Shown: positions 51,938 through 58,862 of the stretch, piece after piece
Position numbering within the stretch: position 1 is the stretch's first letter
How the letters are laid out: each line of letters opens with the position of its first letter
Assembly (NCBI GenBank): GCA_023133595.1
Contig: JAGLWF010000007.1
Location: 1-64,000 of the forward strand
Direction of reading: 5' to 3'
DNA: 64,000 nt
Source: Nanobdellota archaeon
Lineage (GTDB): Archaea > Nanobdellota > Nanobdellia > Woesearchaeales > WJKV01
Translations under genes and position numbers: made by a program
The notes under the pieces: generated by a model
The model's input: only the letters and a program-made list of their open reading frames with translations
Database searches by the model: none
Told to the model about the DNA's origin: nothing

Positions 51938-52285
51938 CTATACCTCCAAGATTGTAAAAAAAAGGGACAACCCATTGCCCAAGCCTTGGTGAGGAAACGG
52001 CTTGAGCAACAAGTTGAACTCCTAGTCTTTTGGGGAATTGATATGGACTAAGCGTGATTCTTTGCATAGCATATTTTGCTATTGCTGCCAAGTGCAGCTT
52101 TCTGATTTTTTGTGGGATATGCATAGACTTGGCTTCTGATGTCGAGGACAATACCAGCGGAACGCAGCAATAGCTATCAAAGTGCATAGCACGCTCCGCA
52201 CGATCATTATTATGATCATTAAACCGAGTCTTTTTCACTCGAGTGTTTGCTCGAAGGCTTTGCTTGGTGTTATGCACATTCACTT
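51938..52285 (-). promoter_or_regulatory. Hairpin-rich leader of the giant gene
   Basis: This 348-base stretch has no convincing gene. It carries an unusual number of inverted repeats: 52236-52245 (perfect palindrome CACTCGAGTG), 52202-52217 (6-bp stem, 4-base loop), 52157-52199 (5-bp outer stem), 52084-52098 (5-bp stem), 52066-52082 (6-bp stem), 51977-52007 (9-bp stem with G-U) and 51964-51980. The giant gene's GGAGGT lies at 51942-51947. It may be a structured untranslated leader or a small RNA. No clear TATA box was seen in it, so the giant gene may be read from the promoter upstream of the 52801 gene. Confidence 0.55.
51956..52007 (-). terminator. Possible attenuator: two overlapping hairpins and a U8 tract before the giant gene
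   Basis: On the minus strand a 9-bp stem (52007-51977, loop of 13) is followed by a short stem (GGGCAA with UUGUCCC, 51980-51964) that abuts eight Us (51963-51956), 18 bases before the giant ATG. The two stems share the GGGC at 51980-51977, so they exclude each other, as in an antiterminator/terminator switch. U tracts alone can terminate archaeal transcription. Confidence 0.45.
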
Positions 52286-52801
52286 TCATACCCACACCTC
52301 CTTTGACATATACTCTACTTTATTGTCGTCTAGAAAGTGTCTAAACATTGGAAACTTCTCTGCTGTTATCAGCATTGTAGATTTCGAGATTAATTCAAAG
52401 CCTTCTTGATCCTTCAGACCTTTGTAAGAATATTTCTTGCCCTTGATTGTGAGAGAATGGCCGTAGATGGCTTTACTTATCTTAACTTTTTTTGCTGACT
52501 TTAGTTTTGTAAGGTCGTAAGAAACAAGAACATAAGGTTTGAGCTTCAGTTGTGAGAAATTAAGAGCGCCATAGACAAACTGACCTGAACGTAATGCGTC
52601 TTTGAGTTCATGCGCTTCATCTATATTATGAAGCGTAAACTTATGGCCCTTCAGAATCTTTTTGATTCTTGGATAAAACTGCTCATAAGCTTTCATATCT
52701 AAAACTACTAAGAACTCGTCATTCGAAAGAATAACTGCCTTAAGACAGTCGATTTCCCTCAAACTCTTCACTATTTCAGTAATCTCTTTATCAGCTATCA
52801 C
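52286..52801 (-). CDS. Unknown 171-residue protein upstream of the giant gene
   Basis: Start is GTG at 52801, with GAGGG about nine bases before. No signal peptide or membrane helix, so it is cytoplasmic. Two halves are visible: an N-terminal alpha/beta part with CLKAVILSNDEFLVVLDM, reminiscent of small nucleotidyltransferase-like folds, and a C-terminal part with VLVSYDLTKLKSAKKVKISK, IYGHSLTIKGKKYSYKG and TMLITAEKFPMFRHFL. The C-terminal pattern (YDLT...KV..S.A.YG) is one I associate with small archaeal proteins of unknown function. It is the first gene behind a promoter with three operator-like palindromes and may share a transcript with the giant gene, so a regulatory or assembly role is possible. 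Function unknown. Confidence 0.85.
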   Translation of the reverse strand: MIADKEITEIVKSLREIDCLKAVILSNDEFLVVLDMKAYEQFYPRIKKILKGHKFTLHNIDEAHELKDALRSGQFVYGALNFSQLKLKPYVLVSYDLTKLKSAKKVKISKAIYGHSLTIKGKKYSYKGLKDQEGFELISKSTMLITAEKFPMFRHFLDDNKVEYMSKEVWV

Positions 52802-52849
52802 CTAAAGCCCTCATTCGGTCTCTCACAACCTATCTCAAATGTTTTTGGC

Positions 52850-52929
52850 TTAGTAATATGTTATTAAAGAACTCATATATAAATGTTTTGGTTAACATAT
52901 TAGTTAAAATTTAGAAACACGTTAACAAA
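52850..52929 (-). promoter_or_regulatory. Promoter with three operator-like palindromes upstream of the 171-residue gene
   Basis: A TATA-type box reads AACATTTATATATGAG on the minus strand (52871-52886), so transcription should start about 25 bases downstream. Site A (TTAGTAATATGTTATTAA, 52850-52867) covers that start; site B (weaker, 52892-52909) and site C (TTAGAAACACGTTAACAA, 52911-52928) lie upstream. The same element recurs at 54519-54595. Confidence 0.65.
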
Positions 52930-52950
52930 AAGGAAGAAAAATAAAAAATT
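52927..52950 (-). terminator. U-rich terminator after the 494-residue secreted-protein gene
   Basis: Directly downstream of the stop at 52961 the minus strand runs AATTTTTTATTTTTCTTCC then TTTTT, a typical archaeal U-rich termination signal without a hairpin. Confidence 0.6.
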
Positions 52951-52960
52951 TAGTAATGAA

Positions 52961-54445
52961 TTAATTAGCCGATGGGGATGGCTTACAAAGACCGGCATCA
53001 CATGCACCTTGGAGTGCTTTAGGCATAGCAGTTCCCCTAGGATATTTATTATCAAAATATCTTTTTATCTTCACCCAATCAGGTTTCCCAGCTTTTCTAT
53101 ATCTTCTCATCCATTTATAGACTTGGCCCTCTATGTTTGCTGGACTTAATCCTTTTGGTTTCTTAACTACGCCGGGGCAGGTTGCCCATCTTTTCTTTAT
53201 TTTTGTTTCTGGATCAATACATGGTGCTCGTTCGCCAGTGCTTACAGTGGTGAATGTAAACTGAACTCTATGCGCACTAGGAGGTTTTGGGAGATCCTTT
53301 GGACACCCCAGAGGTTCCCTTGTAGTTTTAGTTTTACATGGTTTTGTTACTTTTTTGCCTTTGCATTGCTCTTTTTGCCAAGGTTTCTCTTTAGTTGTAT
53401 CCCGAATACATTTTGGAAGAGGACCAAGATTCTTATATCGAATAGTTTTCATCTCTATAGTATAAGTTGGATAATCAGGTTCTTCACAAACTGTTATTTG
53501 CTTATACTTACACCAGATTAGACCTTCTTCTCCTACTTCCAACATAGGTTCGCCTCTCCCTCGGTTCCAATTTATATTGCCCACATCTCGGCCATCAATC
53601 TCAATTTCAAGTTCAGTACTCTCGCCAGCACCTGTTCCAATAATATTTATTGGAGTCCCGACTGGACCTTGCCTTGGTTCAACATCTGCTACAGCTGGAT
53701 CAGTGACAGTGATAGTGAACCAGCCATGTTCAACTCCGCCAACTCTAAGACTGCCGTCGCCGTAAGTGCGTGCTCCATCAACACCTTCTTCATTGTTTCC
53801 TATTTTAATAGTAACATCATCTGGATTTATTGGTTCTCCTGATGAAACATATACAATTGTTTCTGGTTTTGTTGATTCAGGTGTAAACGCACTGAATGTA
53901 TAAAGACCCGGACCTTGATTAAAATTAACAGTAGTCGATGCACGACCATCAGAACCTATTACACCTGTATCAATTACTGTTGCAGGACTCCCTTCATGAC
54001 TCATTGTGATCTGATATGTCCGTCCTTCTGCTGATTCTCCTGTTTCTAATTCAACTTCAAAATCGATCTTAGGAGTATCATCTACAATAAAATGAGACAT
54101 ATCTTCATATTCGGTTGCTGGTTCAGCTAATGGATCAAGATCATAGATTATTGGTTCTTCTCCAGCATAAATTTCTATATCTGGTTCTTCAACAAATTCT
54201 TCTTCAACAGATGGTTCTAAAAGATAAGAAATATCTTCATCGAATTTAGGTTCACTACTTGGTTCAATTCCAAACCAATCCCCGACTGTATATACCATCG
54301 ATTGAAATGTGAAGGATAACCAGGAAATTTCATCTTCTTCAAATTCAATAGAATCTGCAGTCTCTCCTTGCGCAGCTGCGACAGGAGAGAAAGTCATTAT
54401 CATAATGATAAAGAATGTTATTAGGAAAATACGTTTTTTTACCAA
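52961..54445 (-). CDS. Secreted Ig/IPT-domain protein with basic Cys-containing C-terminus
   Basis: I choose TTG at 54445 (494 residues): AGAGGTGG lies five bases upstream, the product begins at once with a signal peptide (VKKRIFLITFFIIMIMTFSP then VAAAQG), and an upstream in-frame ATG at 54502 overlaps the TATA-like run. After an acidic segment with a Trp/Phe-rich stretch (ISWLSFTFQSMVYTVGDWFG) comes an Ig-like domain (TYQITMSHEGSPATVIDTG ... GLYTFSAFTPES), then an IPT/TIG-like unit (VEPRQGPVGTPINIIGTGAG), then a Lys/Cys-rich part with CKYKQITVC and PCKTKT. It is exported and probably a surface or matrix protein. It is divergent from the 54677 gene, with shared operator-like sites between them. 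Confidence 0.85.
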   Translation of the reverse strand: MVKKRIFLITFFIIMIMTFSPVAAAQGETADSIEFEEDEISWLSFTFQSMVYTVGDWFGIEPSSEPKFDEDISYLLEPSVEEEFVEEPDIEIYAGEEPIIYDLDPLAEPATEYEDMSHFIVDDTPKIDFEVELETGESAEGRTYQITMSHEGSPATVIDTGVIGSDGRASTTVNFNQGPGLYTFSAFTPESTKPETIVYVSSGEPINPDDVTIKIGNNEEGVDGARTYGDGSLRVGGVEHGWFTITVTDPAVADVEPRQGPVGTPINIIGTGAGESTELEIEIDGRDVGNINWNRGRGEPMLEVGEEGLIWCKYKQITVCEEPDYPTYTIEMKTIRYKNLGPLPKCIRDTTKEKPWQKEQCKGKKVTKPCKTKTTREPLGCPKDLPKPPSAHRVQFTFTTVSTGERAPCIDPETKIKKRWATCPGVVKKPKGLSPANIEGQVYKWMRRYRKAGKPDWVKIKRYFDNKYPRGTAMPKALQGACDAGLCKPSPSAN

Positions 54446-54676
54446 ATCAACCACCTCTTGATCAAGATATTCTATTAGAATATCATTATTATATATATAC
54501 ATAGCGAATTATTTGTTTTTAGAAACGTATTACTAAATTTAGAAAGGTATTCCTAAATAAGTAAAGAAAAGGTAGATTAAGAAACATATAACTAAACGAA
54601 ATATATCATAAACATTTATATAGAAAGCAGATATATCAAAACAAAAAGAGGTTTGATAATCAAGAGGTGAGATGAG
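54446..54676. promoter_or_regulatory. Divergent promoter region with three operator-like palindromes
   Basis: Plus-strand TATA box TTTATATA at 54615-54622, ribosome site AGAGGTGA at 54663-54670. Minus-strand TATA-like run at about 54488-54500. Between them lie sites D (TTAGAAACGTATTACTAA, 54519-54536), E (TTAGAAAGGTATTCCTAA, 54539-54556) and F (TAAGAAACATATAACTAA, 54578-54595). D to E is 20 bases and E to F 39, about two and four helical turns, so a protein could bind them on one face of the DNA. Confidence 0.7.
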
Positions 54677-55765
54677 ATGAAAAAATTAGTTTGTATAATT
54701 CTAGCAATATTAATGATGTTTTCTGTGGTAAGTGTTGTCAGTGGTCAAGGTGATGACATAGAATTTCCAAAGTTAACAGATGATGATTTTAAACTTGGTG
54801 AAAAAGTTACTACTGACCCCAAAACTGGTGGAGAAGAAGAAGAGGAATTCACTGAAGACCCACCACTTCCAGAGTGGGCAGAGGAAGGAGAAAAAAAAGA
54901 ATTGACTGAAGAATTAGAAGAACCAAAAGGATTTTTCGGAAAAATCATAGACTGGTTCAAAAATTTATTTGGAATTGGAGTAGAAGCACCTGCTGAAGAG
55001 GGTTTAATAGCTGCTCCACAAAAAAGCATCAAAATGATAGCTGTTGTTCCTGATCTGTTAAACAAGTTAGAAAATCAAGGTATATTTCTGACTGCGCAGC
55101 TTGAGGATGAACTTGAGGCAGAAATCGAAAGGATAGATGACTGGGTTGAGACTCACAATCCACCAACAAGTTACGTTCCAGATATCAGGAAGATATTTGA
55201 CAATCCAAAGATAACTCCTACAATAATAAACGAAGTTCTGGATGATATAGAGGAATGGGAAGATATCTTTGAAAAAACAGGAGAATTACCAATAGGCGCT
55301 CCAGGTACTATCGAGTTTGATTCAAGTATCATAATGACAGATATCCAGGATGCTGCTGTTAACACAGTTCAAGCCAGTCTTGCTAGTTTCCTGTCAACGA
55401 ACAGAATTGCTCCTGAAGCAGCTAGTGTTGTGCTTGGAGGCACGCACGTCCCAGTTACATTGCTTGTTACTGATGATGAAGGTGTAGCGCAGCCAGGACA
55501 GTCAGTAATTTTCAAGTCAAGCGATGGAAGCATTGAATTCGATCCTTTGACAGGAGTCACAGATAGTGAAGGCTATGTATCAACAGAAATCACAACTCCG
55601 AATCCTGGCAAAGTTGGAGAAGACCTTTTGCAAACAATAATTTTCGCAGAAGTCTCTGATGAAGTCACATCAAATGAAGCTGCAGTTATAACAGTTGGTC
55701 TACAATCGTTTGATATAGTTAATACAGCAGTATCTAACATACAAGGAGACGATACATCAAACTAA
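54677..55765 (+). CDS. Secreted protein with C-terminal Big-1-like Ig domain
   Basis: 362 residues, ATG preceded by AGAGGTGA. The signal peptide is MKKLVCIILAILMMFSVVSV then VSGQ. An acidic region follows, with an amphipathic Trp-rich helix GFFGKIIDWFKNLFGIG that parallels the Trp-rich stretch of the divergent neighbour. The middle is helical (LNKLENQGIFLTAQLEDELE). The C-terminal ~110 residues form a bacterial-Ig (Big-1/invasin-like) unit: PVTLLVTDDEGVAQPGQSVI, GVTDSEGYVSTEIT, then FAEVSDEVTSNEA. An extracellular structural or adhesive role is likely. The gene is followed after 27 bases by another secreted-protein gene, so the two form an operon. Confidence 0.9.
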   Translation: MKKLVCIILAILMMFSVVSVVSGQGDDIEFPKLTDDDFKLGEKVTTDPKTGGEEEEEFTEDPPLPEWAEEGEKKELTEELEEPKGFFGKIIDWFKNLFGIGVEAPAEEGLIAAPQKSIKMIAVVPDLLNKLENQGIFLTAQLEDELEAEIERIDDWVETHNPPTSYVPDIRKIFDNPKITPTIINEVLDDIEEWEDIFEKTGELPIGAPGTIEFDSSIIMTDIQDAAVNTVQASLASFLSTNRIAPEAASVVLGGTHVPVTLLVTDDEGVAQPGQSVIFKSSDGSIEFDPLTGVTDSEGYVSTEITTPNPGKVGEDLLQTIIFAEVSDEVTSNEAAVITVGLQSFDIVNTAVSNIQGDDTSN

Positions 55766-55792
55766 GTTCACATTCATTAATGAGGTGAGAGA

Positions 55793-56593
55793 ATGAAACG
55801 TATAATCAGTTTACTTATTGTAATGTTAATGGCATGTTCTGCAGTGGTCTTTGCAGCAGGAACCCCAGAGATATCATTGAAAGCTATGATTCCAGGAAAT
55901 ATCATGGCTACTGCGACTTTTGTTGGTCCTCCACCGTTGCCTATCGGTATTTTAATAGGTTTTAGGAAGACTGAAGCTGATTTTGAAAAAGTCCTGATAA
56001 GAGTGCCGGAAAAATTGCAGGAACCGATCAGACTGCAGGCAGAGATGACAAAAGCAATATTAAAAGCGCCTGGAGATGAAGATGGTGAAGAACCAACAGG
56101 AATTCTACCAGAAGAAGAACCTCCAGGAGAAGAGCCTACACCAAGACCGCCAACACCGAAAAGACCAATACCAAAAGTTCCGCCAGCTGGAGAAGATAAT
56201 GGTGAACTAGGTCCTCCATGGACAATAGAAAAATGCGATCAATTATTAGGTGGACACCCTTTTGAAGGTTATACAGATCTTCCAAACAGTTGTGCCACCG
56301 GAGGTCCTGTGACAGCTCCTTTGACACAGTGCACTTACTGTAATCCGCAAAAGACAAGTACAGGGGATCCAGAGATCTGTGTTGATGCGAATGGATTGAT
56401 CACTGCTACGAGTGGATGTGTTGCACCTGGAGCTACAATCATAATAACCAATCAAAATACTCAGGAACAACTGATACTAACAGCAAATGCACAAGGAGGA
56501 TTCCAGATTCAGTCACAAACAGCGCAACCAGGGCATATCATCAGTGCGACATTAGCTAGGATCCCATCAACACCTCCTGTAGTAGATATATAA
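55793..56593 (+). CDS. Secreted Pro-rich protein with small C-terminal beta domain
   Basis: 266 residues; ATG behind TGAGGTGAGAGA, the same ribosome site as the gene before. The signal peptide is MKRIISLLIVMLMACSAVVF then AAGTP. A roughly 70-residue N-terminal part is followed by a Glu/Pro linker (about residues 95-135, with PRPPTPKRP), a short Cys-containing part (CDQLL, CATGG, CTYC, CVDANG, CVAPG) and a C-terminal beta unit (ATIIITNQNTQEQLILTANA then GGFQIQSQTAQPGH). The same beta unit (AKIIVTNLQNEDETYTYADD) occurs in the small protein at 57742-58071, linking the two loci. Likely a surface protein of unknown function. Confidence 0.88.
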   Translation: MKRIISLLIVMLMACSAVVFAAGTPEISLKAMIPGNIMATATFVGPPPLPIGILIGFRKTEADFEKVLIRVPEKLQEPIRLQAEMTKAILKAPGDEDGEEPTGILPEEEPPGEEPTPRPPTPKRPIPKVPPAGEDNGELGPPWTIEKCDQLLGGHPFEGYTDLPNSCATGGPVTAPLTQCTYCNPQKTSTGDPEICVDANGLITATSGCVAPGATIIITNQNTQEQLILTANAQGGFQIQSQTAQPGHIISATLARIPSTPPVVDI

Positions 56594-56595
56594 AA

Positions 56596-56614
56596 TTTTT
56601 ATTTTTTCTTTTTT
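56596..56614 (+). terminator. U-rich terminator of the 54677-56593 operon
   Basis: A T-rich run (TTTTTATTTTTTCTTTTTT) starts two bases after the stop of the 266-residue gene. It fits archaeal U-tract termination and separates the operon from the convergent HEPN remnant. Confidence 0.65.
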
Positions 56615-56618
56615 AGAA

Positions 56619-57054
56619 TTATTGCTGAGATAATTCATTTTTTAAATATTTCTTAATAATCTTATCTTTCATGATAAAAATTTTAGTGATCAATTCTTTC
56701 CCCTGTCCAAATTCGACTTTTTCTCCATAATAATTTATACTATTTCGTACGTATCTTAGCCTATCAAATTCATCATAATCAAAATTTTCAAATATATCTT
56801 TCAATAATTCAGCGATACATGATACATATATGGGAAAGCACTTTATAACCTCGATTTATACATTATGCTTCCAGAACTTCACGCAAAGAATCATAAGAAA
56901 GTGAAACATAGGCAGAGATATTTTTCTCATTAATTTCAGCTGTTTTTACTGCCCCTTCTTTAATATTGGCCATTTCTATTAGAGACTTGATTAAATCCAA
57001 ATCAATCCTTGTTTTCTTGATTAGTCTTTTTTTAAAACACTCAGCTAAATCCAT
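56619..57054 (-). pseudogene. Broken HEPN-domain toxin partner of an MNT antitoxin
   Basis: Reading from ATG at 57054: DLAECFKKRLIKKTRIDLDL ... DSLREVLEA, then TAA (56863-56865), then CINRGYKVLSHICI in the same frame. A 7-bp tandem duplication of GATACAT (56814-56820 and 56821-56827, plus-strand sense) then shifts the frame; removing one copy restores HICIAELLKDIFENFDYDEF, followed by DRLRYVRNSINYYGEKV, the normal HEPN end with its R-N-x-x-x-Y motif. So two lesions interrupt an otherwise complete HEPN gene. It overlaps the MNT gene by 10 bases, the usual arrangement. Probably inactive; translation of the parts cannot be excluded. Confidence 0.8.
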
Positions 57055-57569
57055 TTTATTTTGCCTTGTAATACCCTCCCATTCAAAACGTTATTTATCA
57101 AATGCTTGTTCTTAAATTCACTGACTTCCTTTGCAACGATCAGCTGTAATTTTCTATTTAACTTTTTTTCAAATTTTTTCAAGTCTGGAAATTCTTTTGT
57201 TTTTTCAGAAATAATAAACAAATCAAAATCACTATCTTCAATATCCTCCCCTCTTGAAGCGGAACCAAACAAAATAATCGTTGGCTTTAAATAAAATTTA
57301 TTCAAAGCATCAAGCAATTCTGAATCTTTAAACTTTCTAATATTATAGAATATTTTTAAATCACGATAAAAATCACTTTCCAGCTTTGCTTTATACAAAT
57401 TTAGCGATCTCTCTTTTCTGCCTTTTAAAATTTCTTTTTTAACAGAAGTCTTCAGCTCTTTGCTTGCAGTGGCTGGTGAAATCTTTAGAATTCTGGCAAC
57501 TTCTCTGACATTAAACTCCCTACTGGGTTCTTCAAAGAACAATCTTAATATGTTTATTTTTTTGAACAT
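57045..57569 (-). CDS. MNT-type nucleotidyltransferase with N-terminal winged helix (HEPN antitoxin)
   Basis: 174 residues. Residues 1-60 form a winged helix-turn-helix (FNVREVARILKISPATASKE). The nucleotidyltransferase motif is ILFGSASRGEDIEDSDFDLF, with the GSxxxG and SDxD catalytic pattern of minimal nucleotidyltransferases; the third Asp is probably replaced in LQLIVAK. In archaea and bacteria such proteins neutralise a HEPN RNase encoded next door, here the broken gene overlapping its end. The fused DNA-binding domain suggests autoregulation, and two direct repeats lie over its start. A TATA-like box about 25 bases upstream implies a leaderless mRNA. Although the toxin partner looks dead, this gene appears intact. 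Confidence 0.9.
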   Translation of the reverse strand: MFKKINILRLFFEEPSREFNVREVARILKISPATASKELKTSVKKEILKGRKERSLNLYKAKLESDFYRDLKIFYNIRKFKDSELLDALNKFYLKPTIILFGSASRGEDIEDSDFDLFIISEKTKEFPDLKKFEKKLNRKLQLIVAKEVSEFKNKHLINNVLNGRVLQGKIKWI

Positions 57570-57605
57570 TCGTTTAATAAAATGAACATCTGTTTAAATA
57601 TTTTT
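57564..57605 (-). promoter_or_regulatory. MNT promoter with two direct repeats
   Basis: Plus-strand repeats GAACATTCGTTTAATA (57564-57579) and GAACATCTGTTTAAATA (57584-57600) start 20 bases apart. The first covers the start codon and the second overlaps a minus-strand TATA-like AAATATTTAAACA. They are well placed for binding by the gene's own winged-helix product. Confidence 0.55.
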
Positions 57606-57697
57606 CGGTTTTTTTGCTTTAGAAAGTTCACACCGACAAAAAGTATCTTTGTCCAGTATATAATAAAAAGGTATTTGAATGAATACAAAAGCTATGT

Positions 57698-57717
57698 AAA
57701 AAAAACAAAAAGAAAAA
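57698..57717 (-). terminator. U-rich terminator of the four-gene surface operon
   Basis: About 25 bases after the stop at 57742 the minus strand has TTTTTCTTTTTGTTTTTTTT, a strong U tract marking the operon end. The rest of 57606-57741 holds nothing further that I can support. Confidence 0.6.
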
Positions 57718-57741
57718 TCTCGCAGTACAATCTTCACAAAT

Positions 57742-58071
57742 CTATTCTGTTTCTACCCTTAGATAATCTAGACTAGAAGCAAGCATATCTGTCTGGAAAG
57801 CACCAAGATCGTCAGCATATGTATAGGTCTCGTCTTCATTCTGCAGGTTTGTAACAATAATTTTTGCAAAAGGGTTGACAGAGTTTGCACTTCCAGTTAT
57901 AGTCACAAAACCATACATATCCGGAGAAGAAACTGTTACCAGGTCTTCATTGACAAAACCGCTGTGCGCAGCTCCTGTTGTCTCTGAAATATCAGAAATA
58001 AATATCATGGAATGGATAAGTGTGAACACAACAATCGAAACAATCAACAAGACCAGTGATTTATGATTCAT
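57742..58071 (-). CDS. Small membrane-anchored beta-domain protein
   Basis: 109 residues. An N-terminal hydrophobic helix (KSLVLLIVSIVVFTLIHSMI) is followed by SETTGAAHSGF and a beta unit (GFVTITGSANSVNPFAKIIV, then TNLQNEDETYTYADD and GAFQTDMLA) that resembles the C-terminal unit of the 266-residue secreted protein. It is the last gene of the operon; its ATG lies one base after the preceding stop, with GAGGAAC inside the preceding gene as ribosome site. It is probably an extracellular domain tethered by an uncleaved signal anchor. The TGAA motif after the helix also occurs in the 770-residue neighbour. Confidence 0.85.
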   Translation of the reverse strand: MNHKSLVLLIVSIVVFTLIHSMIFISDISETTGAAHSGFVNEDLVTVSSPDMYGFVTITGSANSVNPFAKIIVTNLQNEDETYTYADDLGAFQTDMLASSLDYLRVETE

Positions 58072-58072
58072 T

Positions 58073-58858
58073 CTAACTTAATGTTCCTCTGACTGTTTTT
58101 AGTTTTGTGATCGCATCAGCTAATTTTCCAGTGCAGGTCTCTAGACCTCCTGATAATTTATCAGTATATACTGTACTGAACTCGCCCTTATCATACTTAC
58201 AGCTCATAGACATGCCTGTGAACAGGTCTCGCACCTCTTTTGGCTCATTCCTGTCAACCTTTAGTATCCTTTTCTCAATACGACACCCGTGCGTTGAGAA
58301 TTTCACCTCTGCATTGTCAATATCAGCAAAATACTTCGCATCAGCGCATTTGTCTGCCTTTTCCATGAAACATGACAGGTCTCTGCCGCAGTTCTTTGGC
58401 ATTGCCAGTACACTCACACCTAAAATGATCAAGATTGCAAGTATTGCAAAGACCATCATAGGTTTTAGCTTCTTTTTCTTGAATGTCCTTTTTGTCTTTG
58501 GTTTTTTAACACGGAATTTAACACCTTTCTTCTTCTTGATCTCTTTGATGATCTTCTTCTTTTTCTTGAAAAGCTTGAACTTCTTTTTTGGTTTAATCTT
58601 TTTCTTTCCTTTCTTCAGCTTAGACAGTCCTGCCCCCAATGATTTCTTGGATCCTGCTTTTCGGATAGCAGCTGCGATCAATGCGGGAGACGCACCATTC
58701 TTTCTCAAAGAAGCTTTTATCTCAGAAACTTCATAACCGCTTCTGTGCAGGCTCCTGACATAACCTGCAAGAATCTCTACTTTAGCCCCGCTCATTTTTT
58801 TCTTAGGCTTTTTCTTTGCCTTCTTCTTCATTTTTTTCTTGGTTTTTTTCCTTGCCAT
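58073..58858 (-). CDS. Lys-rich single-pass membrane protein
   Basis: 261 residues. The first ~125 are extremely basic (KKTKKKMKKKAKKKPKKK and several similar runs) around a small helical unit, KVEILAGYVRSLHRSGYEVS then SEIKASLRKNGASPALIAAA, of the 'Y...L..GY....I...L...G....LI..A' type common in DPANN membrane proteins. One helix follows (MMVFAILAILIILGVSVLA), then an external domain with five cysteines (CGRD, CFME, CADA, CRIE, CKYD) plus CTG. Topology: basic part inside, where it could touch nucleic acid or acidic lipids. Fourth base after the previous stop; translationally coupled. Function unknown. Confidence 0.88.
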   Translation of the reverse strand: MARKKTKKKMKKKAKKKPKKKMSGAKVEILAGYVRSLHRSGYEVSEIKASLRKNGASPALIAAAIRKAGSKKSLGAGLSKLKKGKKKIKPKKKFKLFKKKKKIIKEIKKKKGVKFRVKKPKTKRTFKKKKLKPMMVFAILAILIILGVSVLAMPKNCGRDLSCFMEKADKCADAKYFADIDNAEVKFSTHGCRIEKRILKVDRNEPKEVRDLFTGMSMSCKYDKGEFSTVYTDKLSGGLETCTGKLADAITKLKTVRGTLS

Positions 58859-58862
58859 TTTT

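Noticed and set aside
507-51463. Many plus-strand frames of 60-207 codons inside the giant gene (for example 48266-48889, 11490-12089, 49752-50264)
   Set aside because: All are antisense to a well-supported coding frame, have Ser/Leu/Phe-rich shadow composition, and lack convincing ribosome sites or domains.
51964-52010. An RNase P-like element (GAGGAAAC sequence at 51991-51998)
   Set aside because: Only one short similarity; none of the other conserved RNase P RNA regions or overall structure is present nearby.
51915-52295. A 126-codon minus-strand frame between the 171-residue gene and the giant gene
   Set aside because: It overlaps both neighbours, has an unusual composition (many His, Arg and Cys, no domain pattern), and lies in a region full of inverted repeats; more likely an untranslated leader.
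54446-54502. ATG at 54502 as the start of the secreted Ig/IPT protein
   Set aside because: It would put 19 residues before the signal peptide and lies in the TATA-like run; the TTG at 54445 has a good ribosome site and starts directly at the signal peptide.
58107-58736. A 209-codon plus-strand frame opposite the Lys-rich protein gene
   Set aside because: Phe-rich antisense image of lysine codons; the minus-strand gene fits the operon and has a membrane helix and Cys domain.
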